64,000 bases of DNA from Auanema rhodensis (lineage: Eukaryota > Nematoda > Chromadorea > Rhabditida > Rhabditidae). The stretch covers positions 19,030,501 to 19,094,500 of the forward strand of contig OZ059896.1 of NCBI GenBank assembly GCA_964057225.1, in the 5' to 3' direction. The notes below the pieces were generated by a model. The model had not been told where the DNA came from, did not search any database, and was given only the letters and a program-made list of their open reading frames with translations. Below are positions 1-8,833 of this stretch, piece after piece (the stretch's first letter is position 1; each line of letters begins with the position of its first letter). Made by a program: the position numbers and the translations under genes.

Positions 1-351
1 GCAAAAAGTAGATGTTTTCAGATTCCTTTTTTCAAGGCAAAGACGATGGACAATGTTATTCAACGAAAAAATTAATTCTTCAGGGTGAAAATCGAGGATA
101 TAAGTGTGAACTTATATCAGTTGATATCTCGGTGCATTTTTAAGCTAGCGCAAATCTGATAACACAGATCGATGCAGCTTAAAAATCCGCATCGAATGCA
201 CTATACTACATTGAGAAACGCTTAATACAAAAATTAGTTATGATCGTTTGAAAAATGATGCATTAGTGTATGTTGAGTTTCCATGTACACTCAACATTGC
301 TTCCAAAAACATTTTGACAAAAATTTTTTCGAAAATTTTCAGAATAATTTA

Positions 352-702
352 GCAAAAAGTAGATGTTTTCAGATTCCTTTTTTCAAGGCAAAGACGATGG
401 ACAATGTTATTCAACGAAAAAATTAATTCTTCAGGGTGAAAATCGAGGATATAAGTGTGAACTTATATCAGTTGATATCTCGGTGCATTTTTAAGCTAGC
501 GCAAATCTGATAACACAGATCGATGCAGCTTAAAAATCCGCATCGAATGCACTATACTACATTGAGAAACGCTTAATACAAAAATTAGTTATGATCGTTT
601 GAAAAATGATGCATTAGTGTATGTTGAGTTTCCATGTACACTCAACATTGCTTCCAAAAACATTTTGACAAAAATTTTTTCGAAAATTTTCAGAATAATT
701 TA
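352..702 (+). repeat. Reference satellite monomer (351 bp) with three dyad elements
   Basis: Taken as the type monomer. Dyad 1 at 448-469 has 9-bp arms GATATAAGT and ACTTATATC around a GTGA loop. Dyad 2 at 487-537 has 11-bp arms ATTTTTAAGCT (487-497) and AGCTTAAAAAT (527-537), with an inner stem ATCTG (505-509) and CAGAT (516-520). An overlapping alternative stem is TCGATGC (520-526) with GCATCGA (540-546). Dyad 3 at 621-649 has 9-bp arms ATGTTGAGT and ACTCAACAT around a 10-nt loop. A-tract and T-tract DNA near the end (about 668-690) centres on the palindrome TTTTTCGAAAA, a typical intrinsically bent pattern. The retroelement entered at the equivalent of 549-552 (GCAC), just 3' of dyad 2. 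No coding capacity is seen. Confidence 0.9.
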
Positions 703-2654
703 GCAAAAAGTAGATGTTTTCAGATTCCTTTTTTCAAGGCAAAGACGATGGACAATGATATTCAACGAAAAAATTAATTCTTCAGGGTGAAAATCGATGA
801 TATAAGTGTGAACTTATATCAGTTGATATCTCGGTGCATTTTTAAGCTAGCGCAAATCTGATAACACAGATCGATGCAGCTTAAAAATCCGCATCGAATG
901 CACTATACTACATTGAGAAACGCTTAATACAAAAATTAGTTATGATCGTTTGAAAAATGATGCATTAGTGTATGTTGAGTTTCCATGTACACTCAACATT
1001 GCTTCCAAAAACATTTTGACAAAAATTTTTTCGAAAATTTTCAGAATAATTTAGCAAAAAGTAGATGTTTTCAGATTCCTTTTTTCAAGGCAAAGACGAT
1101 GGACAATGTTATTCAACGAAAAAATTAATTCTTCAGGGTGAAAATCGAGGATATAAGTGTGAACTTATATCAGTTGATATCTCGGTGCATTTTTAAGCTA
1201 GCGCAAATCTGATAACACAGATCGATGCAGCTTAAAAATCCGCATCGAATGCACTATACTACATTGAGAAACGCTTAATACAAAAATTAGTTATGATCGT
1301 TTGAAAAATGATGCATTAGTGTATGTTGAGTTTCCATGTACACTCAACATTGCTTCCAAAAACATTTTGACAAAAATTTTTTCGAAAATTTTCAGAATAA
1401 TTTAGCAAAAAGTAGATGTTTTCAGATTCCTTTTTTCAAGGCAAAGACGATGGACAATGTTATTCAACGAAAAAATTAATTCTTCAGGGTGAAAATCGAG
1501 GATATAAGTGTGAACTTATATCAGTTGATATCTCGGTGCATTTTTAAGCTAGCGCAAATCTGATAACACAGATCGATGCAGCTTAAAAATCCGCATCGAA
1601 TGCACTATACTACATTGAGAAACACTTAATACAAAAATTAGTTATGATCGTTTGAAAAATGATGCATTAGTGTATGTTGAGTTTCCATGTACACTCAACA
1701 TTGCTTCCAAAAACATTTTGACAAAAATTTTTTCGAAAAATTTCAAAATAATTTAGCAAAAAGTAGATGTTTTCAGATTCCTTTTTTCAAGGCAAAGACG
1801 ATGGACAATGTTATTCAACGAAAAAATTAATTCTTCAGGGTGAAAATCGAGGATATGAGTGTGAACTTATATCAGTTGATATCTCGGTGCATTTTTAAGC
1901 TAGCGCAAATCTGATAACACAGATCGACGCAGCTTAAAAATCCGCATCGAATGCACTATACTACATTGAGAAACGCTTAATACGAAAATTAGTTATGATC
2001 GTTTGAAAAATGATGCATTAGTGTATGTTGAGTTTCCATGTACACTCAACATTGCTTCCAAAAACATTTTGACAAAAATTTTTTCGAAAAGTTTCAAGAT
2101 AATTTAGCGAAAAGTAGATGTTTTTAGATTCCTTTTTTCAAGGCAAAGACGATGGACAATGATATTCAACGAAAAAATTAATTCTTCAGGGTGAAAATCG
2201 AGGATATAAGTGTGAACTTATATCAGTTGATATCTCGGTGCATTTTTAAGCTAGCGCAAATCTGATAACACAGATCGACGCAGCTTAAAAATCCGCATCG
2301 AATGCACTATACTACATTGAGAAACGCTTAATACGAAAATTAGTTATGATCGTTTGAAAAATGATGCATTAGTGTATGTTGAGTTTCCATGTACACTCAA
2401 CATTGCTTCCAAAAACATTTTGACAAAAATTTTTTCGAAAAGTTTCAAGATAATTTAGCGAAAAGTAGATGTTTTTAGATTCCTTTTTTCAAGGCAAAGA
2501 CGATGGACAATGATATTCAACGAAAAAATTAATTCTTCAGGGTGAAAATCGAGGATATAAGTGTGAACTTATATCAGTTGATATCTCGGTGCATTTTTAA
2601 GCTAGCGCAAATCAGATAACACAGATCGATGCAGCTTAAAAATCCGCATCGAAT

Positions 2655-2658
2655 GCAC
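2655..2658 (+). other. Target-site duplication, left, copy 1 (GCAC)
   Basis: GCAC occurs immediately before the element and again at 5393-5396. Uninterrupted monomers have it once (549-552 in the reference monomer), so it was duplicated on insertion. A 4-bp duplication fits Ty3/gypsy integrases. Because the following base is T on both sides, a 5-bp GCACT reading with the element starting one base later is also possible. Confidence 0.9.
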
Positions 2659-2818
2659 TGTCACATCTGCAAGCACATGGTAAACATGTGCGCGCTATTC
2701 AAATAGCGGGAGCCTGAACAAGCCCCGCCCACAACATGGGGCACACATGGCACTCTTGCTTCTGGCCTAACCCAGATAGGTTGTCTTATAGCCATGTGAG
2801 TCTCATCTCTATATCATC

Positions 2819-2830
2819 TATATATATATA
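2819..2830 (+). promoter_or_regulatory. TATA-like run in LTR, candidate promoter
   Basis: Twelve bases of alternating TA lie 160 bp into the LTR, upstream of the candidate polyadenylation signal at 2941, which is the usual order within U3/R. The same run is present in all eight LTRs. It may instead be simple low-complexity sequence in an A+T-rich LTR. Confidence 0.4.
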
Positions 2831-2940
2831 CTCTATTTAATACTTTATTAGATCTCTTTATATTCTTTCTTAATGTAATTCTTATATTGTATTTTCTTGT
2901 TATCTGATAATGAATCTTTTTCTCTTTAAGTATTTGTCTT

Positions 2941-2946
2941 AATAAG
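2941..2946 (+). promoter_or_regulatory. Candidate polyadenylation signal (AATAAG) in LTR
   Basis: One base from AATAAA, about 110 bp after the TATA-like run and 95 bp before the LTR end. No exact AATAAA is seen in the LTR. The functional copy would be the one in the 3' LTR (5292-5297). Confidence 0.35.
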
Positions 2947-3041
2947 GAAATCGGGGCGTTCGGGTCTGCCTACCTAAGGAACAAGGTAGAAGTACATATA
3001 TCTTCCGACCATGAAAAGACGGGAAGAAACAATATGTAACG

Positions 3042-3054
3042 TGGAGGTTCCACC
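3042..3054 (+). other. Primer-binding site, tRNA-Gln type, copy 1
   Basis: TGGAGGTTCCACC lies directly after the 5' LTR with no spacer. Its complement ends in CCTCCA, that is a U discriminator plus CCA, and pairs over 13 nt with the metazoan tRNA-Gln 3' end as I recall it (acceptor strand UGGAACC). Homology stops at 3055. This is where minus-strand DNA synthesis would be primed. The fit to tRNA-Gln is from memory. Confidence 0.85.
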
Positions 3055-4064
3055 TTGCTTACTTTACTGTTAATTTATTGACATCAAGTTTACGAGACTC
3101 TTGGACTTAATTACCCAACAGTGAGGAGTAACCGAGCCGTGCACCATGATTTCCCCAAAAATTATTTTGGCTACCACTTCTCCTCCGCTCAACAAAAACT
3201 GGGAGGTGTCTGAGACGTTTGGGGAAACTATCAGACAATAGTTTTGACGAGCGTTACCTTTTTGTTATGCACGCGCGTGCTATTTTGATTCATTACTTTA
3301 TGATGTGAATGTCCAGTGTGGCAACAGAGCTCACTTTTTAGCTGAGTTGTTTGGAAGCTGGAGGCTGTTGGGATAATTTTATTTACGATTTTTGATTTTG
3401 ATTCACATCCAAGGGTTCATCAGGGTTCTACTCCTGTTAACTCTTTTCTTATTAGTTCAGAGATAATAAGAATATTTAAATTCCTACCCACCCAAGTCCA
3501 CTCTACGTCTGCCAACGTTTCCTTTTTCCTATATTATTGACAGATTACTGAATTTAAACTCCTATATCAATCTTAAATTACCTTCTAAATCTTTTGAAAT
3601 TAAATTAAAAATTATCTTAATTAAGATTTATTTTGAAATTCTTTCTACAAATCTTAATAAACTTTATAAAATTGAACTTAATATACGAGATGAGACATTT
3701 TTGTTTACTTTAAGCTTACTCACATTCAAATAGTTGGCCCACGCGTACCAGCTGTTCGGCATGTGTAGTCAATAACAGCTGTTAAAATTCAAAAGTTTTC
3801 AAACAGGCTTAAGGCACCATCTGTGATTCCTTATTTGTCTCTAAGCTGACATTAGTGATTATAATATTCAAATATCACGACAGACGGTCAATGGTTGTTT
3901 ACCATAAGCGCTAACATCTGGTGTCGTGACACATGGCTGGAGGCGGAGCTTGAAGCTTCAACGATCCTCCTTCATCAGACGCCATTGTCACAAACGTTTT
4001 TACTGGAATCTAGTTGCTTCCAGTACGCGCTCTTATATTCATCTAACTGTATTCACCAGCCACC
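3055..4064 (+). other. Element 5' leader region, no gag found
   Basis: About 1 kb between the PBS and the candidate gag start, broken by stops in all + frames. Visible structure: a 31-codon frame at 3146-3241; a 14-bp palindrome at 3614-3627 (ATCTTAATTAAGAT); and an inverted repeat CAGCTGTT (3749-3756) with AACAGCTG (3774-3781). Around 3540-3690 it is extremely A+T-rich. Two overlapping open frames begin near 3895 and 3926 without ATG; I read their first parts as untranslated sequence. The region is present in all four copies. A packaging signal would be expected here, but I cannot point to one. Confidence 0.6.
3146..3241 (+). CDS. Small ATG frame in element leader (31 codons), doubtful
   Basis: First ATG after the PBS, in reasonable Kozak context (GCACCATGA), reading 31 residues to TAG. 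The peptide begins MISPKIILATTS and ends GETIRQ. I see no known domain. It may be an upstream ORF of the element RNA, a decayed gag start, or chance. The same frame occurs at 6586-6681, 10027-10122 and 14170-14265. Confidence 0.2.
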   Translation: MISPKIILATTSPPLNKNWEVSETFGETIRQ

Positions 4065-4103
4065 ATGTCGGACTCGGACATCAGCGAGGACAACAAAGAT
4101 TAG
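4065..4103 (+). pseudogene. Probable start of gag, truncated to 12 codons, copy 1
   Basis: The ATG sits in an optimal Kozak context (GCCACCATGT) and opens MSDSDISEDNKD before TAG at 4101-4103. An acidic, serine-rich N-terminus of this kind is plausible for a Ty3/gypsy Gag, and this is the strongest start context in the element. Immediately downstream, in another frame, comes sequence of the integrase C-terminus. I infer that an internal deletion joined the gag start region to the 3' end of pol around 4090-4110. Identity as gag is inference from position and context, not homology. Confidence 0.4.
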
Positions 4104-4408
4104 GAACAAGGATCACCAGAGCCATACCTTTTGTATGTCACACAACAACAAAGAAGAATGAACAACGGTACAATACACGAATTAGAACACAAAATAAAGA
4201 AATTCAGGTTAATGACTTAGTTATGATAAAAGTGAATTCTACACGAAACAAACTAACACCTTCATTCGAAGGGCCTTATTTAGTTACAGCAGTTCAAAGA
4301 TCTTTCGTCGTGGTTTAAACAGATAGAGGAAAAAGCAGAAGAGTACACAAGGACTTCGTCAAACCTTACCAACGGACAACATCTATTCCGGTTATCACAA
4401 TTTCTTGA
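4103..4408 (+). pseudogene. Integrase C-terminal remnant (GPY/F module), Ty3/gypsy, copy 1
   Basis: The frame runs through 4103-4315, meets TAA at 4316-4318, then continues in frame to TGA at 4406-4408. Before the stop, VNDLVMIKV (start of the SH3-like fold), RNKLTPSFEGPYLV and a VVV strand match the GPY/F module at the end of Ty3/gypsy integrases. After the stop, RVHKDFVKPY resembles the usual pol tail. The HHCC zinc domain and DDE core are missing. The frame is technically open from GTG 3926, but residues before about 4103 show no homology I recognise. It cannot make an active integrase. The stop is shared by all four copies, so it predates the amplification. Confidence 0.8.
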
Positions 4409-4997
4409 AGGTAGTTTTTTTTAACAAAATCAAATTGTTGAAATTTTTCTTATTTTATTTTGTGCCATTTCTAATTGTAACACTTCTTTGTTGTTGATTG
4501 ATTTTCTCTGAGAAGTCTGCTATTGTTTTACAAAAGTTTGTTTTATTACTCCAACTCTCATTGAGTAGATTTTTTTCAACATTCTCTTGTGAATCATGCT
4601 ATTTTTTATGCTTAATCATTACTTGTATTCACCTTATGGACATTAGTCATACGGGTTAAACGAGTTTTCATTTTTTTTGTACAAAACGAGCTCGACCTAT
4701 TCTCAGGGTAACACCGTACCTGTACAACTCAAGAAAATGAACGACTATATCACAGTCGAATGGTTTAGAAGCAAAGCTCTCGTTTGCAAGCATTTCACTA
4801 CTCAAGTGAATGAAATAGAATCTACTCGATACTACATTTCGAATTCAACAAACTTGAAGAGACAATAGCTAAACTTTCAAATCGTATTGTATACATTTTT
4901 TTTTATCCACTACACCATGATTTTTTTTTCCAACATCCAACTATCTTAAAAAGTGAATTAATTTATTTTGTTTTTGAACGAGGACGTTCAACTTTTT
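4409..4997 (+). other. Element 3' internal region, with one unassigned open frame
   Basis: About 590 bp from the end of the integrase remnant to the PPT, rich in T runs. A 63-codon open frame at 4677-4868 has only a TTG start; it reads hydrophilic residues with one N-S-T sequon and no membrane segment. It could be the tail of a lost third ORF (env-like) or chance; I recognise nothing in it. The T run at 4897-4905 is where copy 1 is one base shorter than copies 2-4. Equivalent open frames lie at 8117-8308, 11558-11749 and 15701-15892. Confidence 0.45.
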
Positions 4998-5009
4998 AAG
5001 GTGGGGGGA
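4998..5009 (+). other. Polypurine tract, copy 1
   Basis: AAGGTGGGGGGA directly abuts the TG of the 3' LTR. It has one pyrimidine interruption and six consecutive G. In LTR elements this is the RNase H-resistant primer for plus-strand synthesis. Its position fixes the LTR start at TG. Confidence 0.85.
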
Positions 5010-5392
5010 TGTCACATCTGCAAGCACATGGTAAACATGTGCGCGCTATTCAAATAGCGGGAGCCTGAACAAGCCCCGCCCACAACATGGGGCACACATG
5101 GCACTCTTGCTTCTGGCCTAACCCAGATAGGTTGTCTTATAGCCATGTGAGTCTCATCTCTATATCATCTATATATATATACTCTATTTAATACTTTATT
5201 AGATCTCTTTATATTCTTTCTTAATGTAATTCTTATATTGTATTTTCTTGTTATCTGATAATGAATCTTTTTCTCTTTAAGTATTTGTCTTAATAAGGAA
5301 ATCGGGGCGTTCGGGTCTGCCTACCTAAGGAACAAGGTAGAAGTACATATATCTTCCGACCATGAAAAGACGGGAAGAAACAATATGTAACG
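5010..5392 (+). repeat. 3' LTR, copy 1
   Basis: 383 bp; I found no difference from the 5' LTR at 2659-3041. It ends at G 5392, followed by the GCAC duplication at 5393-5396 and resumption of the monomer at the next base. Confidence 0.95.
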
Positions 5393-6098
5393 GCACTATA
5401 CTACATTGAGAAACGCTTAATACAAAAATTAGTTATGATCGTTTGAAAAATGATGCATTAGTGTATGTTGAGTTTCCATGTACACTCAACATTGCTTCCA
5501 AAAACATTTTGACAAAAATTTTTTCGAAAATTTTCAGAATAATTTAGCGAAAAGTAGATGTTTTCAGATTCCTTTTTTCAAGGCAAAGACGATGGACAAT
5601 GTTATTCAACGAAAAAATTAATTCTTCAGGGTGAAAATCGATGATATAAGTGTGAACTTATATCAGTTGATATCTCGGTGCATTTTTAAGCTAGCGCAAA
5701 TCTGATAACACAGATCGATGCAGCTTAAAAATCCGCATCGAATGCACTATACTACATTGAGAAACGCTTAATACAAAAATTAGTTATGATCGTTTGAAAA
5801 ATGATGCATTAGTGTATGTTGAGTTTCCATGTACACTCAACATTGCTTCCAAAAACATTTTGACAAAAATTTTTTCGAAAATTTTCAGAATAATTTAGCA
5901 AAAAGTAGATGTTTTCAGATTCCTTTTTTCAAGGCAAAGACGATGGACAATGATATTCAACGAAAAAATTAATTCTTCAGGGTGAAAATCGAGGATATAA
6001 GTGTGAACTTATATCAGTTGATATCTCGGTGCATTTTTAAGCTAGCGCAAATCAGATAACACAGATCGATGCAGCTTAAAAATCCGCATCGAATGCAC
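5393..6098 (+). repeat. Satellite, two-monomer spacer between copies 1 and 2
   Basis: 706 bp, equal to two monomers plus the 4-bp duplication. The first monomer start (5547) has GCGAAAAG and the private variant ATCGATGATAT. The second (5898) begins with the TTTTCAG type but ends with GATATT and AATCAGATAAC, the type found directly upstream of copy 1. It is therefore a recombinant monomer, with the switch roughly between 5920 and 5952. Confidence 0.95.
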
Positions 6099-6481
6099 TG
6101 TCACATCTGCAAGCACATGGTAAACATGTGCGCGCTATTCAAATAGCGGGAGCCTGAACAAGCCCCGCCCACAACATGGGGCACACATGGCACTCTTGCT
6201 TCTGGCCTAACCCAGATAGGTTGTCTTATAGCCATGTGAGTCTCATCTCTATATCATCTATATATATATACTCTATTTAATACTTTATTAGATCTCTTTA
6301 TATTCTTTCTTAATGTAATTCTTATATTGTATTTTCTTGTTATCTGATAATGAATCTTTTTCTCTTTAAGTATTTGTCTTAATAAGGAAATCGGGGCGTT
6401 CGGGTCTGCCTACCTAAGGAACAAGGTAGAAGTACATATATCTTCCGACCATGAAAAGACGGGAAGAAACAATATGTAACG
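6099..6481 (+). repeat. 5' LTR, copy 2
   Basis: 383 bp, no difference seen from the LTRs of copy 1. Confidence 0.95.
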
Positions 6482-6494
6482 TGGAGGTTCCACC
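6482..6494 (+). other. Primer-binding site, tRNA-Gln type, copy 2
   Basis: Same 13 nt as in copy 1, directly after the LTR. Confidence 0.85.
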
Positions 6495-7504
6495 TTGCTT
6501 ACTTTACTGTTAATTTATTGACATCAAGTTTACGAGACTCTTGGACTTAATTACCCAACAGTGAGGAGTAACCGAGCCGTGCACCATGATTTCCCCAAAA
6601 ATTATTTTGGCTACCACTTCTCCTCCGCTCAACAAAAACTGGGAGGTGTCTGAGACGTTTGGGGAAACTATCAGACAATAGTTTTGACGAGCGTTACCTT
6701 TTTGTTATGCACGCGCGTGCTATTTTGATTCATTACTTTATGATGTGAATGTCCAGTGTGGCAACAGAGCTCACTTTTTAGCTGAGTTGTTTGGAAGCTG
6801 GAGGCTGTTGGGATAATTTTATTTACGATTTTTGATTTTGATTCACATCCAAGGGTTCATCAGGGTTCTACTCCTGTTAACTCTTTTCTTATTAGTTCAG
6901 AGATAATAAGAATATTTAAATTCCTACCCACCCAAGTCCACTCTACGTCTGCCAACGTTTCCTTTTTCCTATATTATTGACAGATTACTGAATTTAAACT
7001 CCTATATCAATCTTAAATTACCTTCTAAATCTTTTGAAATTAAATTAAAAATTATCTTAATTAAGATTTATTTTGAAATTCTTTCTACAAATCTTAATAA
7101 ACTTTATAAAATTGAACTTAATATACGAGATGAGACATTTTTGTTTACTTTAAGCTTACTCACATTCAAATAGTTGGCCCACGCGTACCAGCTGTTCGGC
7201 ATGTGTAGTCAATAACAGCTGTTAAAATTCAAAAGTTTTCAAACAGGCTTAAGGCACCATCTGTGATTCCTTATTTGTCTCTAAGCTGACATTAGTGATT
7301 ATAATATTCAAATATCACGACAGACGGTCAATGGTTGTTTACCATAAGCGCTAACATCTGGTGTCGTGACACATGGCTGGAGGCGGAGCTTGAAGCTTCA
7401 ACGATCCTCCTTCATCAGACGCCATTGTCACAAACGTTTTTACTGGAATCTAGTTGCTTCCAGTACGCGCTCTTATATTCATCTAACTGTATTCACCAGC
7501 CACC

Positions 7505-7543
7505 ATGTCGGACTCGGACATCAGCGAGGACAACAAAGATTAG
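7505..7543 (+). pseudogene. Probable truncated gag start, copy 2
   Basis: Same 12-codon frame and GCCACC start context as at 4065-4103; no base difference seen. Confidence 0.4.
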
Positions 7544-7848
7544 GAACAAGGATCACCAGAGCCATACCTTTTGTATGTCACACAACAACAAAGAAGAATG
7601 AACAACGGTACAATACACGAATTAGAACACAAAATAAAGAAATTCAGGTTAATGACTTAGTTATGATAAAAGTGAATTCTACACGAAACAAACTAACACC
7701 TTCATTCGAAGGGCCTTATTTAGTTACAGCAGTTCAAAGATCTTTCGTCGTGGTTTAAACAGATAGAGGAAAAAGCAGAAGAGTACACAAGGACTTCGTC
7801 AAACCTTACCAACGGACAACATCTATTCCGGTTATCACAATTTCTTGA
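7543..7848 (+). pseudogene. Integrase C-terminal remnant (GPY/F), copy 2
   Basis: The in-frame TAA is at 7756-7758 and the final TGA at 7846-7848. Sequence as in copy 1, with the GPY motif before and the VKPY tail after the stop. Confidence 0.8.
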
Positions 7849-8438
7849 AGGTAGTTTTTTTTAACAAAATCAAATTGTTGAAATTTTTCTTATTTTATTT
7901 TGTGCCATTTCTAATTGTAACACTTCTTTGTTGTTGATTGATTTTCTCTGAGAAGTCTGCTATTGTTTTACAAAAGTTTGTTTTATTACTCCAACTCTCA
8001 TTGAGTAGATTTTTTTCAACATTCTCTTGTGAATCATGCTATTTTTTATGCTTAATCATTACTTGTATTCACCTTATGGACATTAGTCATACGGGTTAAA
8101 CGAGTTTTCATTTTTTTTGTACAAAACGAGCTCGACCTATTCTCAGGGTAACACCGTACCTGTACAACTCAAGAAAATGAACGACTATATCACAGTCGAA
8201 TGGTTTAGAAGCAAAGCTCTCGTTTGCAAGCATTTCACTACTCAAGTGAATGAAATAGAATCTACTCGATACTACATTTCGAATTCAACAAACTTGAAGA
8301 GACAATAGCTAAACTTTCAAATCGTATTGTATACATTTTTTTTTTATCCACTACACCATGATTTTTTTTTCCAACATCCAACTATCTTAAAAAGTGAATT
8401 AATTTATTTTGTTTTTGAACGAGGACGTTCAACTTTTT

Positions 8439-8450
8439 AAGGTGGGGGGA
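8439..8450 (+). other. Polypurine tract, copy 2
   Basis: AAGGTGGGGGGA next to the 3' LTR. Confidence 0.85.
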
Positions 8451-8833
8451 TGTCACATCTGCAAGCACATGGTAAACATGTGCGCGCTATTCAAATAGCG
8501 GGAGCCTGAACAAGCCCCGCCCACAACATGGGGCACACATGGCACTCTTGCTTCTGGCCTAACCCAGATAGGTTGTCTTATAGCCATGTGAGTCTCATCT
8601 CTATATCATCTATATATATATACTCTATTTAATACTTTATTAGATCTCTTTATATTCTTTCTTAATGTAATTCTTATATTGTATTTTCTTGTTATCTGAT
8701 AATGAATCTTTTTCTCTTTAAGTATTTGTCTTAATAAGGAAATCGGGGCGTTCGGGTCTGCCTACCTAAGGAACAAGGTAGAAGTACATATATCTTCCGA
8801 CCATGAAAAGACGGGAAGAAACAATATGTAACG
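8451..8833 (+). repeat. 3' LTR, copy 2
   Basis: 383 bp, ending AACG before GCAC at 8834-8837. Confidence 0.95.

Larger units (their letters stand above)
1..2658 (+). repeat. 351-bp satellite array, left segment
   Basis: Seven full monomers start at 1, 352, 703, 1054, 1405, 1756 and 2107, exactly 351 bp apart. A 201-bp partial monomer (2458-2658) is cut by element copy 1. I phase the monomer at GCAAAAAG (or GCGAAAAG). Most monomers here carry CGATGC in the centre, TTTTCAG near the start and a TTTTCAGAATAATTTAG tail. The monomers at 2107 and 2458 are a second type (GCGAAAAG, TTTTTAG, GATATT). The order of types at 1405, 1756 and 2107 (tail variant, then GATATGAG, then GCGAAAAG) recurs on the far side of the element cluster at 17625, 17976 and 18327. 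No gene is seen; every frame is closed at short intervals. Confidence 0.97.
2659..3041 (+). repeat. 5' LTR, copy 1 (383 bp)
   Basis: Direct repeat of 5010-5392. It starts TGTCACATCTGC and ends ATATGTAACG, so the 3' end is CG rather than the usual CA. Two hairpins sit at its head: GCACATG (2673-2679) with CATGTGC (2685-2691), and CGCTATT (2693-2699) with AATAGCG (2702-2708). A 12-bp TA run at 2819-2830 is the best TATA-box candidate, and AATAAG at 2941-2946 is a near-consensus polyadenylation signal. On that reading U3 is the first ~190 bp, with R and U5 downstream. The U3/R/U5 limits are inferred, not visible. Confidence 0.95.
2659..5392 (+). mobile_element. Non-autonomous Ty3/gypsy-type LTR retrotransposon, copy 1
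   Basis: A complete LTR element of 2,734 bp: LTR 2659-3041, PBS 3042-3054, leader, 12-codon frame at 4065, integrase C-terminal remnant 4103-4408, 3' internal region, polypurine tract 4998-5009, LTR 5010-5392. The two LTRs look identical over 383 bp. Assignment to Ty3/gypsy rests on the GPY/F motif of the integrase remnant, the PBS, the PPT and the 4-bp duplication. Gag, protease, reverse transcriptase, RNase H and the integrase core are absent, so it is a large internal deletion derivative. It differs from copies 2-4 by one base in a T run near 4897-4905 (9 T against 10). Its left flank probably preserves the original insertion context. Confidence 0.93.
6099..8833 (+). mobile_element. Non-autonomous Ty3/gypsy-type LTR retrotransposon, copy 2
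   Basis: 2,735 bp, same organisation as copy 1 and offset by 3,440 bp. The only difference from copy 1 that I found is an extra T in the T run near 8336-8345. It is flanked by the same GCAC (6095-6098 and 8834-8837). Together with its two following monomers it forms a 3,441-bp composite repeat unit. Confidence 0.93.

Noticed and set aside
505-520. Hammerhead ribozyme core (some satellites encode one)
   Set aside because: CTGATAA occurs where CTGATGA would be needed, and no matching CGAAAC and cleavage-site arrangement was found in the monomer.
352-702. CENP-B box
   Set aside because: On the minus strand TTCGTTGAATAACATT resembles the first half of the box, but the essential CGGG half is absent, and the TTCG itself is lost in the many CAACAAAA monomers.
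352-702. Monomer as an ancient dimer of ~175 bp
   Set aside because: The two halves share no alignable sequence beyond short A+T words and the dyad arms, which are inverted rather than direct.
3895-4161. 88-codon frame at the same place as the integrase remnant
   Set aside because: It starts at TTG, overlaps the frame that carries the recognisable GPY/F motif and shows no motif of its own; a shadow frame. The same holds at 7335, 10776 and 14919.
4677-4868. 63-codon frame in the element 3' region as a real gene
   Set aside because: No ATG start, no signal peptide or membrane segment, no recognised domain. Kept only as a note in the 3' region entry.
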